Assembly (NCBI GenBank): GCA_963811225.1 | Contig: CAWEQO010000001.1 | Coordinates: 682,001 to 746,000, forward strand | Length of the DNA: 64,000 bases | Origin: CAWEQO01 sp963811225 | GTDB taxonomy: Bacteria; Chloroflexota; Anaerolineae; Anaerolineales; Anaerolineaceae | Direction: 5' to 3' | Shown: positions 19,187-27,055 of the stretch, one piece after another | Numbering within the stretch: the stretch's first letter is position 1 | Layout of the letters: each line of letters begins with the position of its first letter | Translations under genes and position numbers: made by a program | Notes under the pieces: model-generated | The model's database searches: none | Told to the model about the DNA's origin: nothing | What the model saw: the letters and a program-made list of their open reading frames with translations, nothing else

Positions 19187-19633
19187 CTGTCCTGAGGAGA
19201 GTGTATCCCGCAGCGACTGGTTCAGGCCGGTGATCAACTGCTGCCTCTCAGCGGCGTTCAAGCGAGCATTGGGATGGATCAGGGTGTACTGCAGCGGCGG
19301 CATGCTGCCCTCGCGGATGGTCTCGTCGATCTCGTCCAGCTCAATTTCCCGGTTGGAAGCCAGATCGGAGAAGTTGAGACGTCTGCGCCCATCTTCCACA
19401 TCATGCACCGCCAACCACGAGGCCGGGGCGATGTTGGTATACCAGTACCAGTTGGTCTCGTTGCTGTGGCAGTCGAAGCAGGACTGGCGGGCGAGCTGCT
19501 CGGTCTGTGGGCTGTCCCACTGCATCTGCGTGACGACGGGCGGGTTGGCATGGTTGTGTCCATAGGGCACCAACTGCATCAGGCCAAAGCCGACTACGAC
19601 AACTAGCACTGCGATTAGAATAATTCGAAGCAT
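19184..19633 (-). CDS. Membrane-anchored haem-binding domain protein (CxxCH)
   Basis: 149 residues. An N-terminal hydrophobic helix (about 2-20) acts as signal anchor. The outside domain has one CFDCH haem c attachment motif (about residues 52-56) in the context QLARQSCFDCHSNETNW, followed by YTNIAPASWL and a REGSMPPLQY segment whose Met could be the distal haem ligand. This is the pattern of the haem_bd family (PF14376). A small exported cytochrome or sensor role is likely. A good AGGAGA site precedes the ATG. No cytochrome-maturation genes are seen nearby. Confidence 0.85.
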   Translation of the reverse strand: MLRIILIAVLVVVVGFGLMQLVPYGHNHANPPVVTQMQWDSPQTEQLARQSCFDCHSNETNWYWYTNIAPASWLAVHDVEDGRRRLNFSDLASNREIELDEIDETIREGSMPPLQYTLIHPNARLNAAERQQLITGLNQSLRDTLSSGQ

Positions 19634-19974
19634 GATGGTCTCCTCTGTTTAAATTTCCCCACAATTAGATTTTATCATGAAAAGGGAGGGGGCAATCAGG
19701 GAATCAGGGATTGGGGATTAGGGATTGGGATATCGGTGCGGGGTCAGGCAGTGTACCTTGCACTGCAAGCAAGCGCCGCCTCCCTTCGGGATGGCACGGC
19801 AGCGGTTCCGGTGAATAGAAATGGGGGGAATTGGTTGTAAAGCCGCGGCGGAAAACATTAATAATTCCCTTACAATCGTCAGACAACACGATTTGCGAGG
19901 ACTCTCAGTGAGGCGTTTGCGGTATAATCGGGGCTGAAGGATACCCTCCCAGTGACGCAAAGGATGCATGCATT
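19634..19974. other. 341-nt intergenic region with CAATCAGG/GATTGGG repeats
   Basis: Positions about 19690-19735 hold degenerate units (GGCAATCAGG, GGATTAGGGATTGGG) related to the CAATTGCC family at 23.1 and 55.9 kb. A TATAAT box lies at 19923-19928, about 47 nt before the sortase GTG, without a well-spaced -35. Nothing else is recognised. Confidence 0.4.
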
Positions 19975-20886
19975 GTGGCTCGCAAGCGGCCAGTTGAAGA
20001 CCTCTCGGTAGAAGAACTGCGCCACCTGCTCATGGAAAAACGCCGGGCAGAACGGCAGACGCGCCTGGAGCACTTCCGGCGCACGGGCCGCTCGGTGGTC
20101 GTGGAGCCCGAGGTCATCGCCGAACCCGGTACGCTGGACTCACTGCACAGCGGCCAGGTTACGGAGGAGAAAGCAGCTTCGACGTCGCGCTCGCCGCGGC
20201 GGATATGGCTCGACCGGCTGCTGCTCCTGGTGGAGGTTAGCGCAGTGATCGGACTGGTGCTGGTGCTGCTCAACGGCATGTCGGCGCTGCGCAACCTTAA
20301 CAATGAAGTCGCTTCGGCGCTGGTGCAGCCCACCCTGACGCCCACCCCGCTGATCTCGGCTGTGGTGCTGCCCTCCGGCCACACCCCTCCCGGTCAGCCG
20401 GGCGGCGGCCTGCCGAACGAGGCTGAGATCCCCGAGCACCTGCGCCCGCTGGTGCAGTCGCTGGCCAACCTGCCCGTGCCCACGCAAGGCCCCGAGCAGG
20501 CGGTGCGCATCCGCATCCCGGCGATTAAGGTGGACGCGCCGGTGGTGCAGGGTGACGGCTTTGAACAATTGAAGAAGGGCGTCGGCCAGAACGTCGGCGG
20601 CCCGAACCCGGGCAAGGATGGCAACATCGTGCTCTCGGCTCACAACGACATCTACGGCGAGATTTTCCGCTATCTGGACGATCTGAAGGAGGGCGATGAA
20701 GTTTTGCTCTCCACCAGCCAGCACACCTACACCTATGTGGTGCGGAAAAAGCAAATTGTCGAGCCGAATCAGGTCGAAGTCATGGATGCAACCGTCGAAC
20801 CCGTGGTAACATTAATATCCTGCTATCCCTATATGGTCGACAAGCAGCGCATTGTGATCTCGGCCTATTTGGAAGAGCAATCGTAA
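19975..20886 (+). CDS. Sortase (class D/E-like transpeptidase)
   Basis: 303 residues. A charged cytoplasmic N terminus (about 1-80), one membrane helix (about 83-103), a Pro/Thr-rich stalk, then the sortase barrel. Catalytic residues are visible: His223 in VLSAHNDIYG, Cys283 in TLISCYPYM and Arg292 in KQRIVI, with the usual nine-residue Cys-Arg spacing. Sortases cut LPxTG-type signals and attach proteins to the cell wall or to each other. A matching substrate with LPKTG is encoded at 37349. The start is a GTG; no in-frame ATG lies close upstream. The family of small substrates and a cell wall suitable for sorting fit a single-membrane envelope. Confidence 0.9.
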   Translation: MARKRPVEDLSVEELRHLLMEKRRAERQTRLEHFRRTGRSVVVEPEVIAEPGTLDSLHSGQVTEEKAASTSRSPRRIWLDRLLLLVEVSAVIGLVLVLLNGMSALRNLNNEVASALVQPTLTPTPLISAVVLPSGHTPPGQPGGGLPNEAEIPEHLRPLVQSLANLPVPTQGPEQAVRIRIPAIKVDAPVVQGDGFEQLKKGVGQNVGGPNPGKDGNIVLSAHNDIYGEIFRYLDDLKEGDEVLLSTSQHTYTYVVRKKQIVEPNQVEVMDATVEPVVTLISCYPYMVDKQRIVISAYLEEQS

Positions 20887-20915
20887 GCAATTATTTGATG
20901 AGAAGGAGTACGACA

Positions 20916-21152
20916 ATGGCTAAAAGCAAAAAACGCCAGGTTTCCCGTGGGAACCGCTTGAGCGAGACCCAACGCCAGGCCGCACCGAGCGTTCCCAACA
21001 CCAAGAAGGCCCAATCCGCCGCGAACCGCCCTGCCCTGAGCAGCGAGTTCAACCCGGATTACACCTTCGTCAAGCAGGATCTGCGCAAGATCGGCATCAT
21101 GGCCGCCAGCTTTATCTCGATCCTGGTGATCCTGTCATTCTTCCTTGGGTGA
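20916..21152 (+). CDS. Small basic single-span membrane protein next to the sortase
   Basis: 78 residues from the ATG at 20916, which has GAAGGAG 6 nt upstream. The first 50 residues are basic and Gln/Asn/Ala-rich (low complexity), and the last 20 form one hydrophobic helix (IGIMAASFISILVILSFFLG). It follows the sortase by 29 nt and is probably in the same transcript. No family is recognised. A tail-anchored cytoplasmic protein is the likely topology. Confidence 0.6.
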   Translation: MAKSKKRQVSRGNRLSETQRQAAPSVPNTKKAQSAANRPALSSEFNPDYTFVKQDLRKIGIMAASFISILVILSFFLG

Positions 21153-21232
21153 TCTCTGGTAAGCGCTGCACTTCTGGGTGCGGCGCCTTCCAGTCTTTAG
21201 ACAACCTCTACCGATCCTAAAAGGAGAGTTTT

Positions 21233-22300
21233 ATGGCACCCATGTTCGTTCCTGGTCCAGTCGATGTTGCCCCCGAAGTACTGGCAGCGCAGGCCAAACC
21301 AATGATGCCGCACCGCAGCAAAGATTTTGAAGCCATCTTCCACCGGACGGAGGACAAGGCCAAGAAGTTGTTCTTTACCGAGAACCACATCTACCATGGC
21401 ACCAGCTCCGGTTCTGGAATGCAAGAGGCCGGCATCCGCAACCTTGTCCAGGAGACTGTACTTTCATGCGTCAACGGCGCATTCTCGCAGCGTTGGAAAG
21501 ACGTCGCCGCCACGAACGGCAAGCAAGTTGATGTTCTCGAAGCCGGTTACGGTGAAGTGATCACGCCCGAGATGCTGGCCGACGCGTTGAAGCAAAAACA
21601 CTACGAAGCCGTCACCATCGTCCACAACGAGACCTCCACCGGGGCGGAGAACCCGCTCCAGGATCTGGCCGCAGTTGTGCACGAAGTCAGCCCCGATACG
21701 CTGATCCTGGTGGATGCGGTCTCCTCGCTGGGCGGCGTCAAGATCGAGACGGACGCCTGGGGATTAGACTTCCTGCTGACCTCGTCGCAGAAATGCCTGG
21801 CCCTGCCGCCGGGGCTGTCGCTTGCGGCCGTTTCAGAGCGGGCGATGAAGAAGGCCGAGACCGTCGAGAACCGCGGCTGGTACTTCGACCTGGTGCGGAT
21901 GGAGAAGCACCGCGCCAAAGACTCCACCCCCATGACGCCGGTCATGCCGCTGATCTATGCCCTGGACGTGCAGCTCGACCGCATCCTGGCCGAGGGCCTG
22001 GAGAACCGCTTCGCCCGGCACGCCGAAATGGCGCAGCGGGTGCAGAACTGGGCCGAAGAACGCGACATGCCGCCCCTGACCCCCAAACCCTACCGCTCCA
22101 AGACCGTCACCTCGCTGGTCAACACCCGCGGCTTCGCCGTCGGTGACTTGAACAAATTCTTGCTGGCGCGTGACATGCGGGTGGCTAACGGTTACGGGAA
22201 GCTCAAAGAAAAGAACTTCCGGATTGCCACAATGGGCGAGACCCAGGTGTGCGACGTGGACAACCTGCTCGAAGCGATCGACGAATTCCTCGGGCAGTAA
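21233..22300 (+). CDS. Class V aminotransferase (alanine/serine-glyoxylate aminotransferase family)
   Basis: 355 residues. PLP enzyme of fold type I: the start FVPGPVDVAPEVL matches the AGXT/SGAT branch, TSSGSGMQEAGIRN is the cofactor phosphate loop, LVDAVSSLGG contains the Asp that pairs with the pyridine nitrogen, and TSSQKCLALPPGL holds the Schiff-base Lys. Members use alanine or serine with glyoxylate, or convert phosphoserine and related substrates. A clear AGGAGAG lies before the ATG. A 14-bp hairpin follows at 22312. It stands alone, so the exact substrate pair is open. Confidence 0.85.
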   Translation: MAPMFVPGPVDVAPEVLAAQAKPMMPHRSKDFEAIFHRTEDKAKKLFFTENHIYHGTSSGSGMQEAGIRNLVQETVLSCVNGAFSQRWKDVAATNGKQVDVLEAGYGEVITPEMLADALKQKHYEAVTIVHNETSTGAENPLQDLAAVVHEVSPDTLILVDAVSSLGGVKIETDAWGLDFLLTSSQKCLALPPGLSLAAVSERAMKKAETVENRGWYFDLVRMEKHRAKDSTPMTPVMPLIYALDVQLDRILAEGLENRFARHAEMAQRVQNWAEERDMPPLTPKPYRSKTVTSLVNTRGFAVGDLNKFLLARDMRVANGYGKLKEKNFRIATMGETQVCDVDNLLEAIDEFLGQ

Positions 22301-22311
22301 GCAGAAACCTT

Positions 22312-22350
22312 ATCATCCCTTCCCTCAATGAGGGAAGGGATGATCTTATT
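22312..22350. terminator. Intrinsic terminator of the aminotransferase gene
   Basis: Perfect arms 22312-22325 and 22331-22344 with a 5-nt loop and a short CTTATT after the hairpin. It begins 12 nt after the stop. Confidence 0.75.
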
Positions 22351-22383
22351 AAGTGAGAATCCGAGAAATCGGGGGATGTAGAG

Positions 22384-23127
22384 ATGATGGAATCTCGTTC
22401 TCTTGCTGAGCGTCATCCCTGGCTCTTCAGTATCCTGATCTTGCTGCTCATTTTCGCTGTCAACGCCGTGGGGGTTGTGATCGCCAGACGGGTTGGCTTT
22501 CCAGCGACCACCTTTGCCACCTACACCGAACTGGCGCTGGTCATCCTTTTCGTGATCGTCGTCAGCGCCATGGGCTGGTGGCGGCGGATCGGCTTTCGCC
22601 AGTCTGGCTCACAGCAGGCAATGGCGCTGTACCTGCCGGCCTTCATCCCGGTGCTGGGGAACCTGATCTTCGGCGTACGGGTGCGGGCGATCCCGGTCAT
22701 CCTGGGGTTCCTGGTGCTGGCGGCGGCGGTCGGATTCGTGGAAGAGACCGCCTTTCGCGGCCTGATCCTGCGAGCGTTCATGCCGCGCGGCGCGTGGATG
22801 GCGGTGCTGGTCTCGGCCGGGTTGTTCGGCTTTGCGCACGGCATCAACATCCTGGCCGGTTCGAACGGCCTGTACGTGCTGGTGCAGATTGGCTATGCGC
22901 TGGCAATTGGCTTCGCCTATGCGGCCATGGCGGTGCGCGGCGGCGTCATCTGGCCGCTGATGATGGCGCACGGCCTGACCGACTTCGCCGCCTTCGTCAA
23001 CTCTGGCGAGATCGGCGGGCAAAGCGTCAGCCTGGCGCTGGTGGTCATTGCGAGCATCTATATCTTGATTTTTGTCGGGTATGGTTTGTATTTGATGCGG
23101 GGAGAGCCTTTTACAGAAGTCGGTTAG
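22384..23127 (+). CDS. CPBP family intramembrane metalloprotease
   Basis: 247 residues with about seven hydrophobic segments. The CPBP/Abi motifs are present in order: FVEETAFRGLILRAF (EExxxR, two glutamates and Arg), FGFAHGIN (HxxxN-type) and the late HGLTDFAAF histidine. The family contains CaaX prenyl proteases and bacterial self-immunity or anti-sigma processing enzymes; the substrate here cannot be inferred. It sits between a terminator and a long CAATTGCC repeat tract, so it is probably transcribed on its own. Confidence 0.85.
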   Translation: MMESRSLAERHPWLFSILILLLIFAVNAVGVVIARRVGFPATTFATYTELALVILFVIVVSAMGWWRRIGFRQSGSQQAMALYLPAFIPVLGNLIFGVRVRAIPVILGFLVLAAAVGFVEETAFRGLILRAFMPRGAWMAVLVSAGLFGFAHGINILAGSNGLYVLVQIGYALAIGFAYAAMAVRGGVIWPLMMAHGLTDFAAFVNSGEIGGQSVSLALVVIASIYILIFVGYGLYLMRGEPFTEVG

Positions 23128-23300
23128 GCAATCTGGCAATTGGGCGATTGGGCGATCAGGCAATTTGGCAATTTGGCGATCAGGCAATCAGGCGATTGGG
23201 CTGCAGGTGAAGCCTAATTCACCAATTGCCCAATTGCCAGATTGCCCCAATTGCCCAATTGCCCAATTGCCTGCCTGCCCAATTGCCTAACTACCTGATT
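23125..23300. repeat. Long degenerate CAATTGCC palindrome
   Basis: Positions about 23125-23212 are imperfect tandem units of GGCAATT/GGCGATT with a 7-8 nt period. Positions about 23218-23298 are the inverted version (AATTGCC). Together they form a roughly 175-nt imperfect palindrome just after the CPBP stop. It is not a CRISPR array: there are no unique spacers of constant length. The same family recurs near 19.7, 28.5, 55.1, 55.9 and 58.5 kb. Confidence 0.75.
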
Positions 23301-23369
23301 TCCACTACAATAAAGAAGCAATTCCCTTATCCGTAGCGAACCTATCCACCATCATTCCAGGAGGAACCC

Positions 23370-24116
23370 ATGACCCACGCCTTCTCGACCGAAGGGCTGC
23401 AGGATCTGCTGCGATTCCCATTCCAAGCCGAGCGCGCCGGCGCAAAACTGGCCATTGCGGCCGTGATGCTGCTCGGCGGTATCATCATCCCCATCATCCC
23501 ATCCATCTTCCTGCTGGGATACCTGTATCAGATCATGAAGACGGTGATCCACACCGGCAGCCTGTACCTGCCAGAATGGGACGACTGGGGCAAGCTGTTC
23601 CGAGATGGCCTGAAGTTCTTCGGGGTCTCATTGGTTTACGGCCTGCCGGTAGCGGTGCTGTTCACGCTCGTGTTTGGCAGCTACCTCGTCACGTTCATCG
23701 GGGTCATGACGGCCGTCGACCGCTCACACAACTCCGACCTGGCCGGACTGTTCTCGCTGGTCCCGTTCGTGTTCTTCGTGTTCTTCGCATTGGTCTACTT
23801 GCTGCAGATGATCGTATCCGTGGTGCTGCCGGTGGCATTGGGGAACGCCGCAGCCAAGGACCGCTTCGCGGCCGGGTTCCATTTTGGCGAGATGTGGCGG
23901 GTATTCAAGGCGAACTTCCTGGGCTACGTGCTGGCCTACTTGCTGGCAGGCGGGATGTTCTTCGCCCTGAGCTTTATCTCCACGACGCTGTATATGAGCA
24001 TGGTGCTGTGCTGCTTGCTCCCGGTCGTGGGGCTGGTGGTGTCGCCCTACCTGGCGGTGGTGGTCAGCGCCTTGTTCGCACAGGTGTATCGAGAGGGGCT
24101 GCTCAAGCAATCATAG
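23370..24116 (+). CDS. DUF4013 domain membrane protein
   Basis: 248 residues with about six hydrophobic helices and a repeated architecture. The stretch GYLYQIMKTVIHTGSLYLPEWDDW, then GLKFFGVSLVYGLP, is the DUF4013 signature, and the second half repeats it weakly (FHFGEMWRVFKANFLGYVLAY). The function of the family is unknown. AGGAGGA precedes the ATG by 6 nt. A 28-bp perfect hairpin follows. Confidence 0.8.
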   Translation: MTHAFSTEGLQDLLRFPFQAERAGAKLAIAAVMLLGGIIIPIIPSIFLLGYLYQIMKTVIHTGSLYLPEWDDWGKLFRDGLKFFGVSLVYGLPVAVLFTLVFGSYLVTFIGVMTAVDRSHNSDLAGLFSLVPFVFFVFFALVYLLQMIVSVVLPVALGNAAAKDRFAAGFHFGEMWRVFKANFLGYVLAYLLAGGMFFALSFISTTLYMSMVLCCLLPVVGLVVSPYLAVVVSALFAQVYREGLLKQS

Positions 24117-24125
24117 AAAGCAGAA

Positions 24126-24194
24126 AACAGAGAGCAGAGAACGGCCCCTTGCAAATGCAAGGGGCCGTTCTCTGCTCTCTGTTATTGCTTTTTC
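24126..24194. terminator. 28-bp perfect hairpin (AGAGAACAG-type) with T-tract
   Basis: Positions 24126-24153 and 24156-24183 are exactly complementary; the outer arm is AACAGAGAGCAGAGAAC. A T-rich stretch (ATTGCTTTTTCC) follows. It starts 10 nt past the DUF4013 stop, so it works as a terminator while sharing the dispersed repeat sequence. Confidence 0.7.
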
Positions 24195-24227
24195 CCTCAT
24201 CGTCCGGTATACTGGACTTACGTCCAA
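24185..24227 (+). promoter_or_regulatory. Promoter and possible operator of the regulator/ABC operon
   Basis: TTGCTT (24185-24190), 17 nt, TATACT (24208-24213). Just downstream, TGGAC-TTAC-GTCCA is a small dyad at about 24212-24225, over the expected transcription start, where an autoregulator could bind. The same -35/-10 pair with the same spacing occurs at 29338-29366. Confidence 0.55.
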
Positions 24228-24238
24228 AGGAGTAGACG

Positions 24239-25373
24239 ATGCCGACCGACCCGCTGGTACCAACCGCCGAACGAACCCTGCGCCTGATCGAACTGCTGCT
24301 CGACCATCCCGATGGCCTGACGCCGCAGGAGATGCTGCCGCAGCTGGAGCTGTCGCGCAGCTCGCTGTTCCTGCTGTTAGGCACGCTCAAATCGCTGGGC
24401 TACGCCGAGCAGGCTGAGAAGCGCGGGCGCTACCGGGCCGGGCCGCGGCTGGAGTTGTGGCGCTCGGCCGCCTCCCCCACCTCCAAAGACCTGCTGTCTG
24501 CATTTTACCAGGAAGCAGCCCACCAATCCGGGCCGGAAACCCTGGCGCTGGTGACCCCCTCGGAGAGTGGGCCGCTGCTGCTGGCCCAAGTGGAGGGCAC
24601 GCAGCAGGTGCGCAGCGTGCTGACGCCCGGGCAGCCTGCGCCGGGGCTGGATGCGGCTGCTGTGGCGCTGCAAGCCGAGCCGCCCGAAGAGGTGCGCACC
24701 AATGGCTACGCTTTCGGCGAATTGGACGACACCTTCGACCTGGCGCTGCCCATTTGCCGCGACGGCAGCCGACCGGATGCGACCCTGCTGCTCTCGGCGC
24801 CGCGCTTTTCGCTGGGAGCGAGAGGGGCTGCTGAAAGCTTTCCTGCCAGACTTGCGTGTGCTGGCGGCGCGGCTGTCGTATCACCTGGGTGCGCCTGTCT
24901 ATGCTCCCTATCACATGCAGCCCGATTCGCGCCTGCAGCCCACCTCGCCGCTGGCTCACGAGCAGATCGCAGCTTTCTTGCGCGGACCTTGGGCGGCGCG
25001 GCTAGCCTGCGTGCGCCCGGATGGCAGCCCGCACGTCATCCCGGTCTGGCAGGAATGGGACGGCGAGAGCTTCACCGTGATCGCCTGGCAGGGCTCGCAG
25101 TGGGCTAGTTACGTGCTGCAGAACCCGGGCGTGTCGATCAGCGTGGACGAGCCCTGGCCGCCGCTGCGCCGGGTGGTGGTGCGAGGCCAGGCCCGGCCCT
25201 TGAACGCCGAGGACGCGCAGGTGGACCTCGGTCAGCTGCTGCAGCGGATGGCCAAACGCTACCTGGGCCACCCCCTGGCAGGGCCGGCCAGCCGGGTGCA
25301 GCAGGCGTTCCGAATCCAGCCGGACTACCTGCGCGGCTGGCAGGGCGTCTCGGGACCATTGAAAGCGGGGTAA
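24239..25373 (+). CDS. IclR-type HTH fused to a PNPOx-like flavin split-barrel domain (frameshifted)
   Basis: Read as one protein of about 378 residues if a +1 shift near the TTTT run at 24806-24809 is corrected: the first frame is open 24239-25108, the second 24651-25373. Residues 1-75 are an IclR-type winged helix (RTLRLIELLLDHPDGLTPQE, SRSSLFLLLGTLKSLGY). The middle is an IclR-like effector region. The C-terminal 130 residues (from PLAHEQIAAFLRG through the TAVIAWQG-like strand to ALRRVVVRGQARPL-like segment) match the pyridoxamine-phosphate-oxidase-like FMN-binding barrel. It begins 4 nt before the ABC ATPase gene, so it probably controls that importer and itself. The fusion is unusual, and the shift is probably an artefact. 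Confidence 0.75.
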
Positions 25374-25377
25374 TAGC

Positions 25378-26145
25378 ATGCACGTCTCGATCCTAAATCT
25401 GCGACACAACTTTCCTACCCACCCACCCCGTCCGGCGCTGGACGGGGTCTCGATGGAAGTGGGGTCGGGCGAGTTTGTGGCCATCATCGGGCCGAGCGGC
25501 TGCGGCAAGTCCACCCTGCTGCGGTTGATCGCGGGGCTGTTGGAGGTACAGACGGGCAGCATCCGCCTGAACGGCAGCGATGAAATCGACCGCACGGTCT
25601 ATAGGCGCGTCGCCTGGATGGCGCAGAGCCCGGCGCTGCTGCCCTGGCTGACTGCAAAAGCCAACGTGGCCCTGGCGCAGCGCTTCCACCGCAACGGACA
25701 CCCGCCGCGCTTCTCACCGGACGAGGCGTTGGAGCGGGTGGGCTTGGGCGACGCTCTGAACGCTTATCCCTTCATGCTCTCGGGGGGCATGCAGCAGCGC
25801 CTGGCGCTGGCGCGCACTTTAACCCTGGACGCCAAGCTGTGGCTGATGGACGAGCCCTTCGCCGCACTGGACGAGCTGACCCGCGAACGCCTGACCCATG
25901 AACTGGTGGCGTTGTGGGAGCCGCTGCGTCCGACGGTTCTGTGGGTGACGCACAACATCTACGAGGCCGTCCACCTGGCCGACCGGGTGCTGGTTTTCAG
26001 CCCGCAGCCCGGGCGGATCGCACTGGACCTGCCGATCGAGATGCCGCGGCCGCGGGTCGAGTCCTCGGCGGAATTCCAAACACGGCTGGCGCAGCTGCGG
26101 AACGCCTTGGGGTTAGACGTCCGCCTGAGGCAGGAGGTATCCTGA
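25378..26145 (+). CDS. ABC transporter ATP-binding protein (nitrate/sulfonate/THI5-type)
   Basis: 255 residues. Walker A GPSGCGKST (about 38-46), Q-loop WMAQSPALLPWLT, signature LSGGMQQR (about 130-137), Walker B LWLMDEPFAALD, and the H-loop WVTHNI. The LLPWLT context and overall length place it with SsuB/TauB/NrtD and the ThiZ-type ATPases. It is the second gene of the regulator-ATPase-permease-binding protein operon; its stop shares one base with the permease ATG (TGATG). Confidence 0.92.
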   Translation: MHVSILNLRHNFPTHPPRPALDGVSMEVGSGEFVAIIGPSGCGKSTLLRLIAGLLEVQTGSIRLNGSDEIDRTVYRRVAWMAQSPALLPWLTAKANVALAQRFHRNGHPPRFSPDEALERVGLGDALNAYPFMLSGGMQQRLALARTLTLDAKLWLMDEPFAALDELTRERLTHELVALWEPLRPTVLWVTHNIYEAVHLADRVLVFSPQPGRIALDLPIEMPRPRVESSAEFQTRLAQLRNALGLDVRLRQEVS

Positions 26146-26945
26146 TGCGTGCTCGGGGTGAGCTGGCCCATGCGGCCGAAGCCCGGCCGGTACGGCTGTC
26201 CTCAGGGGTGGTGGCGTGGGGCATCGTGCTGGCATTCCTGCTGTTGTGGGAGGGGGCGGTGCGCTTGTTCAGCGTGCCGATCTACCTGCTGCCCGCACCG
26301 TCGCGGGTGCTGATCACCCTGGCGCAGAATTTAAACCTATACGCAAGCGCCACGCTGATCACCATCGGCGAGGCCATGGTAGGGCTGGTGTTAGGCGTGC
26401 TGGCGGGTGCGCTGATCGCCGGGCTGCTGACCCTGTGGCCCGGCCTGGAAAGCGGCGTGATGACCCTGGCGATCCTGGTCAAATCCACACCGCTGGTGGC
26501 GATCGCCCCGCTGCTGACCCTGTGGCTGGGCTTCGGAGTGCTGCCTAAGATCCTGATCACCGCCCTGCTGACCTTCTTCCCGGTGCTGGTGAACATCCTG
26601 ACCGGGCTGCAGCAGGTCGATGCGGCTTTGTTGGACCTGTTCCGCTCGTGGCGGGCCAGCCGCTGGGAGGTGTTCACAAACCTGCGCCTGCCTTCGGCGC
26701 TGCCGTACCTGTTTGCGGCGCTGAAAATCTCGGCCCCGCTGGCGCTGATCGGCGCGGTGGTGGCCGAATGGACCGGAGCGTCCGGCGGTCTGGGCCGCAC
26801 CATGTGGCTGGCCTACACCAACCTCAATCTGCCGTTCCTGTTCGCGGCGATCTTCATCCTGGCCGCGGCCGGGATGAGCCTGTATCATCTGCTGTCGTTT
26901 GCCGAACGGAGAGTGGTGTTCTGGCAAGCGGCAAGAGAAGACTAA
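26145..26945 (+). CDS. ABC transporter permease (SsuC/ThiX-like)
   Basis: 266 residues from the ATG at 26145, with AGGAGG 11 nt upstream. Six hydrophobic segments. The EAA-like loop around LFRSWRASRWEVFTNLRLPSALPYLFAALK, with the conserved Gly/Pro positions of BPD_transp_1 proteins, contacts the ATPase. It forms a homodimer in related systems and works with the ATPase before it and the lipoprotein after it to import a small organic anion or vitamin precursor. Confidence 0.9.
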   Translation: MRARGELAHAAEARPVRLSSGVVAWGIVLAFLLLWEGAVRLFSVPIYLLPAPSRVLITLAQNLNLYASATLITIGEAMVGLVLGVLAGALIAGLLTLWPGLESGVMTLAILVKSTPLVAIAPLLTLWLGFGVLPKILITALLTFFPVLVNILTGLQQVDAALLDLFRSWRASRWEVFTNLRLPSALPYLFAALKISAPLALIGAVVAEWTGASGGLGRTMWLAYTNLNLPFLFAAIFILAAAGMSLYHLLSFAERRVVFWQAARED

Positions 26946-26954
26946 ATTTGAAAC

Positions 26955-27047
26955 GCAAGAGCGCGAAGGCGCAAAGAAAAACTTTATAAAATGTAAATTT
27001 TGAAGCTTTTCTTTGCGGTTTTGCGCCTTCACGTTAAAAGCTTCAGG
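26955..27047. repeat. Imperfect palindrome of GCGCAAAG units
   Basis: GAAGGCGCAAA at 26965-26975 pairs with TTTGCGCCTTC at 27020-27030, and GCAAAGAAAA at 26971-26980 with TTTTCTTTGC at 27007-27016. It fills the 110-nt gap between permease and binding-protein genes and may cause partial termination or act as an RNA stability element within the operon. Confidence 0.5.
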
Positions 27048-27055
27048 AGGGATGA

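Noticed and set aside
23125..23300. CRISPR array
   Set aside because: The repeats are 7-8 nt, degenerate and change orientation halfway; there are no spacers of constant length and no cas genes.
23301..24238. TPP or FMN riboswitch controlling the THI5-like ABC operon
   Set aside because: Neither the CTGAGA/ACCTGA-type TPP core nor the FMN-box sequence is visible; a regulator gene leads the operon instead.
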